A DNA stretch of 64,000 nucleotides, from assembly GCF_000697965.2 (NCBI RefSeq), contig NZ_CP015882.1, positions 248,001 through 312,000 on the forward strand, given 5' to 3'. This stretch comes from Ensifer adhaerens (lineage in GTDB: Bacteria > Pseudomonadota > Alphaproteobacteria > Rhizobiales > Rhizobiaceae). This document shows, piece after piece, positions 41,763 through 49,830 of this stretch. The position numbers and the translations under genes are program-made. The stretch's first letter is position 1. Every line of letters starts with the position of its first letter. The notes beneath the pieces were generated by a model. The model did no database searches and had not been told where the DNA came from. It saw only the letters and a list, made by a program, of their open reading frames with translations.

Positions 41763-43427
41763 ATGTCCAAGATGAGTGATCTGCCCGAACGCGAGAGCAT
41801 GGAGTTCGACGTTGTGATCGTGGGTGCGGGGCCGGCGGGTCTTGCGGCAGCGATCCGGCTGAAGCAGGTCAATCCGGAGCTTTCGGTCGTCGTCTTGGAA
41901 AAGGGCGCCGAAGTCGGTGCGCATATCCTGTCGGGCGCCGTCGTCGATCCCATCGGCATCGACCGGCTGCTGCCGGGCTGGCGCGACGAGGCCGACCATC
42001 CGTTCAAGACCGAAGTGACGGACGACCACTTCCTGTTGTTGGGACCCGCCGGCTCGATCCGCCTGCCGAACTTTTTGATGCCGCCGCTGATGAACAATCA
42101 CGGCAACTACATCGTATCGCTTGGGCTCGTCTGTCGCTGGCTGGCGACAAAGGCGGAGGAACTCGGCGTCGAGATCTATCCGGGTTTTGCCGCCACCGAA
42201 GTGCTCTACAACGACGAGGGTGCGGTCATCGGTGTCGCCACCGGCGACATGGGTATCGAGCGCAACGGCGAGCCGGGCCCGAACTTCGCCCGCGGCATGG
42301 CGCTGCTCGGCAAATACACCCTGATCGGCGAGGGCGTGCGCGGTTCGCTCGCCAAGCAGCTGATCGCCAAGTTCGATCTCTCCAGGGACAGCGACGTCCA
42401 GAAGTTCGGCATTGGTCTGAAGGAACTCTGGCAGGTCAAGCCCGAGAACCATCGCCCGGGTCTGGTACAGCACTCCTTCGGCTGGCCGCTCGGCATGAAG
42501 ACCGGTGGCGGTTCGTTCCTCTATCATCTCGAAGACAACATGGTCGCCGTCGGCTTCGTCGTGCACCTCAATTACAAGAACCCCTATCTGTTCCCCTTCG
42601 AGGAGTTCCAGCGCTTCAAGACGCATCCGGCGATCCGCGGCACGTTCGAGGGCGGCAAGCGGCTTTCCTATGGCGCCCGCGCCATCACCGAGGGCGGTTA
42701 CCAGTCGGTGCCGAAGCTGTCCTTCCCCGGCGGCGCGCTGATCGGCTGTTCGGCCGGTCTCGTCAACGTGCCGCGCATCAAGGGCAGCCACAATGCGGTA
42801 CTTTCAGGCATTCTCGCGGCCGAGAAGCTGGCGGCAGCGATCGCCTCTGGCCGCGCCAATGACGAGCCGATCGAGATCGAACGCGGCTGGCGCGACAGCG
42901 CCATCGGCCAGGACCTGAAGCGGGTGAGGAACGTCAAGCCGCTGTGGTCGAAGTTCGGCACGGCGATCGGCGTTGGGCTCGGCGGTCTCGACATGTGGAC
43001 CAACCAGCTGTTCGGCTTCTCCTTCTTCGGCACGCTGAAGCACGGAAAGACCGACGCGCAGTCGCTCGAACCCGCAGCGCAGCACCAGAAGATCGAGTAT
43101 CCGAAGCCGGATGGGGTTCTGACCTTCGACCGGCTGTCCTCGGTGTTCCTGTCGAACACCAACCACGAGGAAGACCAGCCGGTCCATCTCCAGGTCAAGG
43201 ATATGGAGCTGCAGAAGCGCTCCGAGCATGACGTCTATGCCGGTCCGTCGACGCGCTACTGTCCGGCCGGGGTCTACGAATGGGTGGAGAAGGACGGCAG
43301 GCAAGTCTTCGTCATCAACGCGCAGAACTGCGTGCACTGCAAGACCTGCGACATCAAGGACCCGAACCAGAACATCAACTGGGTGCCGCCACAAGGCGGT
43401 GAAGGCCCGGTCTATCCGAATATGTAA
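41763..43427 (+). CDS. Electron transfer flavoprotein:ubiquinone oxidoreductase
   Basis: A 554-residue ETF-QO, the membrane-associated enzyme that moves electrons from ETF to ubiquinone. The FAD motif is [19 protein letters not shown], the ubiquinone-side region is [14 protein letters not shown], and the C-terminal 4Fe-4S cluster ligands are CPAGVYEW and [13 protein letters not shown], with the terminal [10 protein letters not shown]. The ATG at 41763 lies 7 nt after etfA. Having ETF-QO in the same operon as the acyl-CoA dehydrogenase links the pathway directly to respiration and is uncommon in rhizobia as far as I know. Confidence 0.95.
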   Translation: MSKMSDLPERESMEFDVVIVGAGPAGLAAAIRLKQVNPELSVVVLEKGAEVGAHILSGAVVDPIGIDRLLPGWRDEADHPFKTEVTDDHFLLLGPAGSIRLPNFLMPPLMNNHGNYIVSLGLVCRWLATKAEELGVEIYPGFAATEVLYNDEGAVIGVATGDMGIERNGEPGPNFARGMALLGKYTLIGEGVRGSLAKQLIAKFDLSRDSDVQKFGIGLKELWQVKPENHRPGLVQHSFGWPLGMKTGGGSFLYHLEDNMVAVGFVVHLNYKNPYLFPFEEFQRFKTHPAIRGTFEGGKRLSYGARAITEGGYQSVPKLSFPGGALIGCSAGLVNVPRIKGSHNAVLSGILAAEKLAAAIASGRANDEPIEIERGWRDSAIGQDLKRVRNVKPLWSKFGTAIGVGLGGLDMWTNQLFGFSFFGTLKHGKTDAQSLEPAAQHQKIEYPKPDGVLTFDRLSSVFLSNTNHEEDQPVHLQVKDMELQKRSEHDVYAGPSTRYCPAGVYEWVEKDGRQVFVINAQNCVHCKTCDIKDPNQNINWVPPQGGEGPVYPNM

Positions 43428-43740
43428 TGGTCGGATGGCGGGCGGCATGGCCTGCGTGGACAGGGCCGGGAGCGAGACCAGAGATTTCTCCGCAGAATGC
43501 CGCCTGATGGACTTATAGGACGGTGCCCTGATATCAAGACTGGCGTATACGCCTTGTGGTTATAGTCACGGTTGGATAGCGTTGCTTTCACCCTCAGGAG
43601 AATGCCTATGATTGCCTTCGTATCGCTTCCGACATCGCTGGCCGCAGCGGCGAGCGGAATGGCAGTCTTGTCCTCGAGCAGAGGATAGTCAGCGCTCCCG
43701 TTCGGCTTTGAATACCTTTGGGTTTGTCAGAAAGCCGAAA
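43428..43740. other. Intergenic stretch without a supported gene
   Basis: About 310 bases lie between the ETF-QO gene and a GNAT gene. A short frame of 28 codons begins at 43602 behind TCAGGAG. It reads like a truncated signal peptide, but it is too short to call. No clear terminator was found after the ETF-QO gene. Confidence 0.4.
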
Positions 43741-44211
43741 ATGATCACTGAAGTAACGAAAGATGATTTCGATGCGATGCTTGCCGGCTTCGCACGAGAA
43801 GGGCTCTGTCTTGCGCCCGACGTTGTAATCGCACCTCCGGAAGTGCTGGTCATGCTCCGCAGCCTTGCCGACGACGTTGGGCAACGGTTCGCGCCCGCGG
43901 CTTGGTGGATCGTGAATGAAGGCGAAGTCGTCGGCCTTTGCTCCGTCATCAGAGTTCCCCATGAAAGAGACGTTCATATCGGTTATGGCATCGCACCGAC
44001 GCGTCAAGGGCGGGGCTTTGCTACAAAGGCCGTAAGCCAGATACTCTCCTGGGCGCGGAGCGATCCACGGGTCGCTCAGATTTCGGCTGAGACGGGCGTC
44101 GAAAACATCGCGTCGCAACGCGTTCTGGAGCGAAATGGCTTCCTGCGTGTCGGCCAACGTGTCGATGCCGAAGACGGCCTCGTCATCTGCTGGCGTGCAA
44201 TGACAGAGTAA
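43741..44211 (+). CDS. GNAT-family N-acetyltransferase
   Basis: A 156-residue GNAT protein. The acetyl-CoA motif is HIGYGIAPTRQGRGFATKAV (about residues 80-99). The C-terminal part AETGVENIASQRVLERNGF is typical of RimJ/RimL-like members, which acetylate protein N-termini or small amines. The ATG at 43741 has only a weak upstream purine stretch; the longer frame from 43612 reads through unlikely sequence. It appears monocistronic and unrelated to the catabolic clusters on either side. Confidence 0.85.
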   Translation: MITEVTKDDFDAMLAGFAREGLCLAPDVVIAPPEVLVMLRSLADDVGQRFAPAAWWIVNEGEVVGLCSVIRVPHERDVHIGYGIAPTRQGRGFATKAVSQILSWARSDPRVAQISAETGVENIASQRVLERNGFLRVGQRVDAEDGLVICWRAMTE

Positions 44212-44735
44212 GGTAGCCGAACCGACGCTTCGGGGCGCCGCCCTGGAGCGTCGGTCGCTTCAGCAGCCTGTTCACGGTGCAGATTTGCCGCCGGACCGCC
44301 GGGAGAGCTTTCTCTTCAGATGAACCCGAAATCGACGGATGGGTTAAATTCCCGCCGGTCGTACGGATAGGCGTAGCAGGTGTACCAGATGCTGCCCTGA
44401 CCGAGCAAAACAATCACTCGTTCAAGAAGGGTCATCCGGTATTCGCTCTTTCGAGCCGGTATAGTCGTCGGCATGTTGCTGGCATCCTCCCAATTTTTTG
44501 ATCTGGCGAGCTTCAGTGTGCGGCCTCCATTTTCCTCATGGCGCGACGGATTTCTCACCTGCGTTGATCTTACTGACTATCCGGCTCGCAAATCACGCAC
44601 GGAATGCCGAAGAGAGCTTTCAGGATTTTCGATGAAACAAGGCCGCCGAAATCCTCAAAACTAAAGGCAGCGCCGTGCGCCGCCCGGATTGCCGGAGGTG
44701 TGTTTCGGAAGCTCCAGGAGATCGTCGGAGGACCA
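44212..44735. other. Stretch with at most one tiny gene
   Basis: About 520 bases lie between the GNAT gene and gabD. A 52-codon minus-strand frame starts at 44474 behind GGGAGG (spacing about 10) and ends at 44316; it reads MPTTIPARKS then LLERVIVLLGQGSIWYTCYA. It might be a real small protein, but nothing else supports it. No other feature was seen. Confidence 0.35.
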
Positions 44736-46196
44736 ATGCTCTCACACTTTAAAGACCCATCATTGTTTCGCCAGGCGGCCCTCGTTGGCGGCGAGTGGAT
44801 CGAGGCGGACGCGGCAAACGCGATCGAGGTGAACAACCCGGCGACGGGCGAGATCATCGGCCGGGTGCCGAAGCTCGGCGCCAAGGAAACCAGGGCTGCG
44901 ATCGAGGCCGCGCGTGTCGCCCGGAAGACCTGGGCAGCGCGCACGGCCAAGGACCGCGCCGGCGTGCTGCGCAAGTGGTTCGAGCTGATGATCGAGAACA
45001 AGGACGATCTCGGCCGCATCCTGACGCTGGAGCAGGGCAAGCCGCTCACTGAGGCGACCGGCGAGATTGTCTACGGTGCAAGCTTCGTCGAGTGGTTTGC
45101 CGAAGAGGCGCGCCGCATCTATGGCGACCTGATCCCCGGCCATCAGCCCGACAAGCGCATCCTGGTCATGAAGCAGCCGATCGGCGTCGTTGCGGCGATC
45201 ACGCCCTGGAACTTCCCCAATGCGATGATCACCCGCAAGGCCGGCCCGGCCTTTGCCGCCGGCTGCGCCATGGTGTTGAAGCCGGCTGCCCAGACGCCGT
45301 TCTCGGCGATCGCCATTGCGATCCTTGCCGAGCGTGCAGGCCTGCCGAAGGGCCTCTTCAGCGTCATCACCGGTTCTGCCCGCGAGATCGGCGCCGAGAT
45401 GACCTCGAACCCGGTCGTGCGCAAGCTCACCTTCACCGGCTCGACGGAGGTGGGCGCCGAGCTCTATCGCCAGAGTGCTGCCACCATCAAGAAGCTCGGG
45501 CTGGAACTCGGCGGCAATGCGCCGTTCATCGTCTTCGACGATGCCGATCTCGATGCCGCGGTCGAAGGCGCGCTGATCGCCAAGTTCCGCAACAACGGCC
45601 AGACCTGCGTGTGCGCCAACCGCATCTATGTTCAGGACAAGGTCTATGATGCCTTCTCCGACAAGCTCGCCAAGGCGGTCGCCAAGCTGAAGATCGGCAA
45701 CGGTCTCGACGAAGGCGTGATCCTTGGCCCGCTGATCGACAAGGCGGCGCTGGAAAAGGTCGAGGAGCATATCGCCGATGCGACGTCCAAGGGTGCGCGG
45801 GTGATCCAGGGCGGCAAGCGCCACACGCTCGGCGGCACCTTCTATGAAGCGACGGTTCTGGCCGACGTCACCCAGGCGATGGCGGTTGCGCGTGAGGAAA
45901 CCTTCGGGCCGGTGGCGCCGCTCTTCCGCTTCACCGACGAGGCGGATGTCGTCGAGCAGGCAAACGACACCGAATTCGGTCTCGCGTCCTACTTCTACGC
46001 CAAGGACCTGGCGCGGGTGTTCCGGGTCGCCGAAGCGCTGGAATACGGCATGGTCGGCGTCAACACCGGGCTGATCTCAACGGCGGAAGCGCCGTTCGGC
46101 GGCGTCAAGCTTTCCGGCCTTGGCCGCGAGGGCTCGCGCTACGGCATCGAGGAGTTCACCGAGATCAAATATGTCTGCCTCGGCGGCGTTGGCTGA
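44736..46196 (+). CDS. gabD: NADP-type succinate-semialdehyde dehydrogenase
   Basis: A 486-residue ALDH close to GabD. The cofactor region is ITPWNFPNAMITRK, the base Glu is in LELGGNAPFIVFDD, and the catalytic Cys is in NNGQTCVCANRIYVQD; the C-V-C pattern is typical of GabD. It converts succinate semialdehyde to succinate. The C-terminus has EAPFGGVKLSGLGREGS. The ATG at 44736 follows CGGAGG. It stands alone, ended by a perfect hairpin, and is convergent with the transketolase genes. It may serve the 4-carbon semialdehyde needs of nearby pathways, but could simply be a housekeeping-type copy. Confidence 0.9.
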   Translation: MLSHFKDPSLFRQAALVGGEWIEADAANAIEVNNPATGEIIGRVPKLGAKETRAAIEAARVARKTWAARTAKDRAGVLRKWFELMIENKDDLGRILTLEQGKPLTEATGEIVYGASFVEWFAEEARRIYGDLIPGHQPDKRILVMKQPIGVVAAITPWNFPNAMITRKAGPAFAAGCAMVLKPAAQTPFSAIAIAILAERAGLPKGLFSVITGSAREIGAEMTSNPVVRKLTFTGSTEVGAELYRQSAATIKKLGLELGGNAPFIVFDDADLDAAVEGALIAKFRNNGQTCVCANRIYVQDKVYDAFSDKLAKAVAKLKIGNGLDEGVILGPLIDKAALEKVEEHIADATSKGARVIQGGKRHTLGGTFYEATVLADVTQAMAVAREETFGPVAPLFRFTDEADVVEQANDTEFGLASYFYAKDLARVFRVAEALEYGMVGVNTGLISTAEAPFGGVKLSGLGREGSRYGIEEFTEIKYVCLGGVG

Positions 46197-46210
46197 TAAG
46201 AGACAAGGAA

Positions 46211-46240
46211 AAGACCGCGGAGCTCGAGCCCCGCGGTCTT
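46211..46240. terminator. Terminator between gabD and transketolase genes
   Basis: AAGACCGCGG (46211-46220) is perfectly complementary to 46231-46240, with a short T stretch on the plus strand and an A-rich left flank. It serves the gabD transcript and possibly the convergent transketolase transcript. Confidence 0.75.
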
Positions 46241-46288
46241 TCAAGTAGAGTGGTCTTTAGAGCCAAACGTCACGCGCGCTGCGGCTTT

Positions 46289-47275
46289 TTACGCGCGGCC
46301 TTCGAGCAGCCTCGTGGCGCGCGCCTCAATGCCTTTCGCGTCGAGTTCGTAGTGCGCATAGAGATGGGTCGGCGGCGCAATCAGGCTGTACTCGTCGTAG
46401 ATACCATGCCGGGTCAACTTGACCGGCAGGCCCTCGCTTGCCAGCACCTCGGCGACCGCACCGCCCAGTCCTCCGAGCACATTGTGCTCTTCCACCGTTA
46501 GGATTCGCGGGCTTTGACCAGCGGCGTCTAGGATGGCGTCACGGTCGATCGGTTTCACCGTCGCCATGTCGAGGAAGCCGACGCTTGCGCCTGCGGCCCG
46601 CAGCGCGCGGGTCGCTTCGAGGGCGGGGTGAACCGTGGAGCCTGTGGCAATGATCATGAGGTCCGTTCCCGAATAGTGCGAAATCGCCTTGCCGATGGTG
46701 AACGGCTGGCGCTGCGCATAGACCTCGGGATCGCGTCCTCGCTGGATACGGATATAGATCGGATGAGGATAGTCGTTCGCAGCCTTGATCACTTCCTTCA
46801 GCTGATTGCCATCGGCCGGCGCGATGACCGTGAGGTTGGCGATCGAGCGCATGATGGCGAGGTCTTCAGTCGCATGATGCGAGGTGCCGTAAAAGCCGAG
46901 CGAAATGCCGGCGTGGTGGCCGATCAGCCGAACCGGCAGTTTGGAATAGGCGACGTCCATGCGGATCTGCTCGCAGCAGAGCAGTGCGAGGAAAGATGCG
47001 AAGGTTGCGACATAAGGTTTCATGCCGACAGCGGCCATGCCTGCTGCGGCCGACACCATGTTCTGCTCCGAGATCCCGAACTGGACGAAGCGATCGGGAT
47101 GGAGCGCGTGGAACTTCGCAAGGCCGTTCGAATATTGCAGGTCGGCGGTGCCCGCGACGATCGGCTCGCCCGCAGCGACGAGTTCGATAAGAGCGTCCGA
47201 GAGTGCATCGAGGCCGGGTGTCACGGCATTGAGCTGGCGGTATTGCCAGGACTTGTCGGAAAGCGGCTTGTTCAT
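46289..47275 (-). CDS. Transketolase, C-terminal subunit
   Basis: A 328-residue protein with the pyrimidine-binding and C-terminal domains of transketolase. The TPP-activating Glu is in FGISEQNMVSAAAGMA. The His-rich substrate loop is GFYGTSHHATEDLAIMR, and a lone Arg pair lies in IRIQRGRDPEVYA. Together with the N-terminal subunit upstream it forms a split transketolase, as in AptA/AptB (apulose-4-phosphate transketolase) and similar sugar-catabolic enzymes. The ATG overlaps the end of the upstream gene (TGAGATG) and follows GGAGA. The donor and acceptor sugars are not predictable. Confidence 0.92.
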   Translation of the reverse strand: MNKPLSDKSWQYRQLNAVTPGLDALSDALIELVAAGEPIVAGTADLQYSNGLAKFHALHPDRFVQFGISEQNMVSAAAGMAAVGMKPYVATFASFLALLCCEQIRMDVAYSKLPVRLIGHHAGISLGFYGTSHHATEDLAIMRSIANLTVIAPADGNQLKEVIKAANDYPHPIYIRIQRGRDPEVYAQRQPFTIGKAISHYSGTDLMIIATGSTVHPALEATRALRAAGASVGFLDMATVKPIDRDAILDAAGQSPRILTVEEHNVLGGLGGAVAEVLASEGLPVKLTRHGIYDEYSLIAPPTHLYAHYELDAKGIEARATRLLEGRA

Positions 47276-47276
47276 C

Positions 47277-48164
47277 TCAGATCTCCATCGCTTCGATTTC
47301 GGCAATTGCGCGCGCAGCATCCGAAGGGTCGAGATAGCCGAGGTGCCAGCCTGGTTCGGTTTCCATGTAGGAGACGCCCTTGCCCTTGACCGTCTCCGCA
47401 ATAATCATCACAGGGCGTGTCCGCTCGCGATCGGCCTTGAGCGTGCGAAGCAAGGTTGCGACTGCCGCCACATCGTGGCCGTCAACGACATGGGTTTCCC
47501 AGCCGAAGGCCTGCCATTTCTCGACAATCGGCTCGACGCCGATGATGTCGTCGACCGATCCGTCAAGCTGGTAACCGTTGCGATCGATGATGCCGATCAG
47601 TTTTCCAAGCCCGTTGTGCGCGCCGAAGAGGGCAGCCTCCCAGACCTGACCTTCCTGTAACTCCCCATCGCCGATCATCACGTAGGTGTAGAAGTCCTTG
47701 CCCAGCATCCGGCCGGCAAGCGCCATGCCGCAACCAGCCGAAAGGGCGTGGCCGATCGAGCCCGAGCTGAAATCAATGCCGGGCACCTTCGTCATATCAG
47801 GATGATCGCCCAGCGGATTGCCGAGGCGGGTATAGCCGTCGAGCACGTCACGATCGATGAAGTCGAGGTCGGCGAGAAGCGGAAAGAGCCCGACGGCCGC
47901 GTGCCCCTTGCCCATCATGAAACGGTCGCGATCCTCCCATTTCGGTTCGCCACGTCTGAGGTCCATCGCGTCGTAATAGAGAGCCGAGAACAGCTCGGCT
48001 GCGGAAAAGACCGAGGTATAATGGCCGACTTTCGCGATCTCGATCAGCCTGATTGTCTCGAGGCGACAGAACTTCGCGCGGTCCTTGAGGAACGCGATTT
48101 CCTCGTCAGTCGGTCTGAGGCTGTTTCGGCCCCCGGTTATTTCGATCCTGCCTGGTTGGGTCAC
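47277..48164 (-). CDS. Transketolase, N-terminal (TPP-binding) subunit
   Basis: A 295-residue TPP-diphosphate-binding subunit. The TPP motif is GDGELQEGQVWEAALFGAH through LIGIIDRNGYQLDG (GDG followed about 30 residues later by N). Other marks are YTSVFSAAELFSALYYD and MGKGHAAVGLFPLLAD, which carry the conserved His residues. It is the first gene of the two-gene split-transketolase operon. Both genes point away from the amidohydrolase gene, leaving about 200 bases of divergent control region. It should act in the sugar pathway of this second cluster. Confidence 0.92.
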   Translation of the reverse strand: MTQPGRIEITGGRNSLRPTDEEIAFLKDRAKFCRLETIRLIEIAKVGHYTSVFSAAELFSALYYDAMDLRRGEPKWEDRDRFMMGKGHAAVGLFPLLADLDFIDRDVLDGYTRLGNPLGDHPDMTKVPGIDFSSGSIGHALSAGCGMALAGRMLGKDFYTYVMIGDGELQEGQVWEAALFGAHNGLGKLIGIIDRNGYQLDGSVDDIIGVEPIVEKWQAFGWETHVVDGHDVAAVATLLRTLKADRERTRPVMIIAETVKGKGVSYMETEPGWHLGYLDPSDAARAIAEIEAMEI

Positions 48165-48361
48165 GTGCTGTCCTCGTCCTCAAGGTGGGTCGCCCCACGG
48201 AATGCTTGATCACGAGGTCTGTTTTAGCTTTAGAAACGCGCGGCCGCCCGCACGAATAGCTGAAAACAATCTTCAACTATTCCAAAGAAATGAACGGGTT
48301 GGCTCATGTTACCTAGTGAGGGACGCAAGTGAAGGCGGCGGTTTTCTCAAGGAGGTAAACA

Positions 48362-49369
48362 ATGAAAGACGGGATGTTTGTTTTCGACGCGGCGGTCCAT
48401 ACCCAGGACTTCGGCGACAACCAGATCAAGCCGGGAAGCGACGGCAGACGTGTGAAACTGCTGCGCTCGCAGATCGCCGGGTTCATCAATTTGACGGGTC
48501 GCCGAGGGCCGCCGCCGGAAACGGAAACCTTCTCCAACCCCGATCTCGAATGGGGCAACAAGATGCTCTTCGAGAACTCCGACACCGATATGGCAAGCGC
48601 CTGCTCCGTGCCGCTGTTCTCGCACTGGCGGGCCGGGCTTGGTCCGGTCGAACTCAGCGATGCCTTCGCCAAGTCGAACCCGAAACGCGTGGTACTCACC
48701 GGTGGTGTTGACCCGGCCTATCACGGGCTTGATTTTGCGCTCGAAGAGATGGAGCGCCAGGTCAGGGAACTCGGCGCCGTTAGCATGAAGTTCTATCAGT
48801 ACCAGCGCCGTGGCTGTTCATGGCGCGCCGACGATCGCGACATCGCCTATCCGCTCTGGGAGAAGGCGATCGAGCTTGGCATCAAGATGGTGCAGTTCCA
48901 CAAGGGTTTTCCGCTGGAACTCGGCCCGGTCGAGGCCTTCAAACCCAACGACATCCAGTATGCCGCCGCGGACTTCCCCGAGCTGAACTTCGGGATACAT
49001 CACCTCGGTGATCCCTATGTCGACGAGACGATCTCGATCGCCAGCCGTTTTGACAACATCTACCTGATCCTGCCGCTCTGGTTTAACCAGTACTACCTCC
49101 AGCCCTGGAAGATGCTGGCACGCCTCGGCGAAGCCTTGCTCTATGTCGGCTCCGACCGCATCTGCTACGGCTCCGAGGCCTTCATCTGGCCGCATGTCCA
49201 GACCTACATCGATATGCTCGCCAATCTCGAAATGCCGGAGGAGCTGCAGGAGCGCTACGGCTATCCGGAGATCACCCGGGAGATGAAGGAAAATATCCTC
49301 GGCAAGGCCTTTGCCCGCGGCATGGGCATCGACATCGAGGCCAAGAAGATCGAACTGGGGCTGGTCTGA
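48362..49369 (+). CDS. Amidohydrolase-2-family TIM-barrel hydrolase/decarboxylase
   Basis: A 335-residue protein with the amidohydrolase-2 layout. The N-terminal FDAAVHTQDFGD takes the place of the usual H-x-H metal motif, so that motif is incomplete. Later come MVQFHKGFPLELGP (His), FGIHHLGDPYVDETISIAS (His) and GSDRICYGSEAFIWPHVQ (Asp region). The family includes decarboxylases and lactonases such as the dihydroxybenzoate decarboxylase group. The ribosome site is AAGGAGG. It ends in an ATGA overlap with a NifU-like gene. The unusual first motif means the metal or the chemistry may differ from relatives. Confidence 0.85.
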   Translation: MKDGMFVFDAAVHTQDFGDNQIKPGSDGRRVKLLRSQIAGFINLTGRRGPPPETETFSNPDLEWGNKMLFENSDTDMASACSVPLFSHWRAGLGPVELSDAFAKSNPKRVVLTGGVDPAYHGLDFALEEMERQVRELGAVSMKFYQYQRRGCSWRADDRDIAYPLWEKAIELGIKMVQFHKGFPLELGPVEAFKPNDIQYAAADFPELNFGIHHLGDPYVDETISIASRFDNIYLILPLWFNQYYLQPWKMLARLGEALLYVGSDRICYGSEAFIWPHVQTYIDMLANLEMPEELQERYGYPEITREMKENILGKAFARGMGIDIEAKKIELGLV

Positions 49370-49677
49370 TGACGGCCCGCTCTGCCATATCGACGGATGC
49401 GCTCGAAGCTGCTTTTGCGCGCATCCGCCCCCTGATCCTTGGCCATGGCGGCGATATCGAGATCGCCGATATCAGCTCGGACGGCGTCGTGAGCATCAAG
49501 CTCGTTGGCGCCTGCAAGGCCTGCCCCAACATGGCGATGACCTATGTCGGGCCGATCCGCACCTATCTCATGGAAGTGGACGGCGTTGCGGAGGTCCGCT
49601 GCGAACAGGTCAATGCAAGCATCAAGACGCTCGATCGACTTGCCCGTAGACTGGGTTCAAGGCCGCTCATCGCCTGA
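49369..49677 (+). CDS. NifU C-terminal-domain (Nfu-like) protein
   Basis: A 102-residue protein corresponding to the Nfu domain that carries Fe-S clusters. The Cys pair is in KLVGACKACPNMAMTYVGPI (CxxC), with HGGDIEIADIS upstream, as in NifU C-terminal domains. It lacks the NifU N-terminal scaffold and any NfuA extension. It is translationally coupled to the amidohydrolase gene by ATGA. Such pairing suggests that it delivers a cluster or metal to that enzyme or another in the pathway, which would be novel; this is inference from overlap only. Confidence 0.88.
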   Translation: MTARSAISTDALEAAFARIRPLILGHGGDIEIADISSDGVVSIKLVGACKACPNMAMTYVGPIRTYLMEVDGVAEVRCEQVNASIKTLDRLARRLGSRPLIA

Positions 49678-49702
49678 AAAGGCGGAGAGACTGAGAAACG
49701 TC

Positions 49703-49738
49703 AGAAGCCGCGCCCCCGCAAGGAGCGCGGCTTCTTTG
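49703..49738 (+). terminator. Terminator after the NifU-like gene
   Basis: AGAAGCCGCGC (49703-49713) is perfectly complementary to 49725-49735 (11 bp), followed by TTT. It lies about 25 bases after the stop of the NifU-like gene. Confidence 0.75.
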
Positions 49739-49782
49739 CGTCACGGGACGCGTTCCGAATTTTCGCGAACCAGAAAAGAAAA

Positions 49783-49803
49783 CGGCGCGCCATTGGCGCG
49801 CCG
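49783..49803 (-). terminator. Terminator of the PRISE-type SDR gene
   Basis: CGGCGCGCC (49783-49791) pairs with 49795-49803 around a 3-nt loop. Read on the minus strand it is followed by TTTTCTTTTC. It ends the transcript of the gene that stops at 49831. Confidence 0.75.
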
Positions 49804-49830
49804 CGGTTTCGTTCGAATTGGTTTGGTCGA

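Noticed and set aside
43602..43688. A 28-codon plus-strand peptide behind TCAGGAG
   Set aside because: The ribosome site is good, but the peptide is too short and generic to separate from chance. It is mentioned only in the intergenic note.
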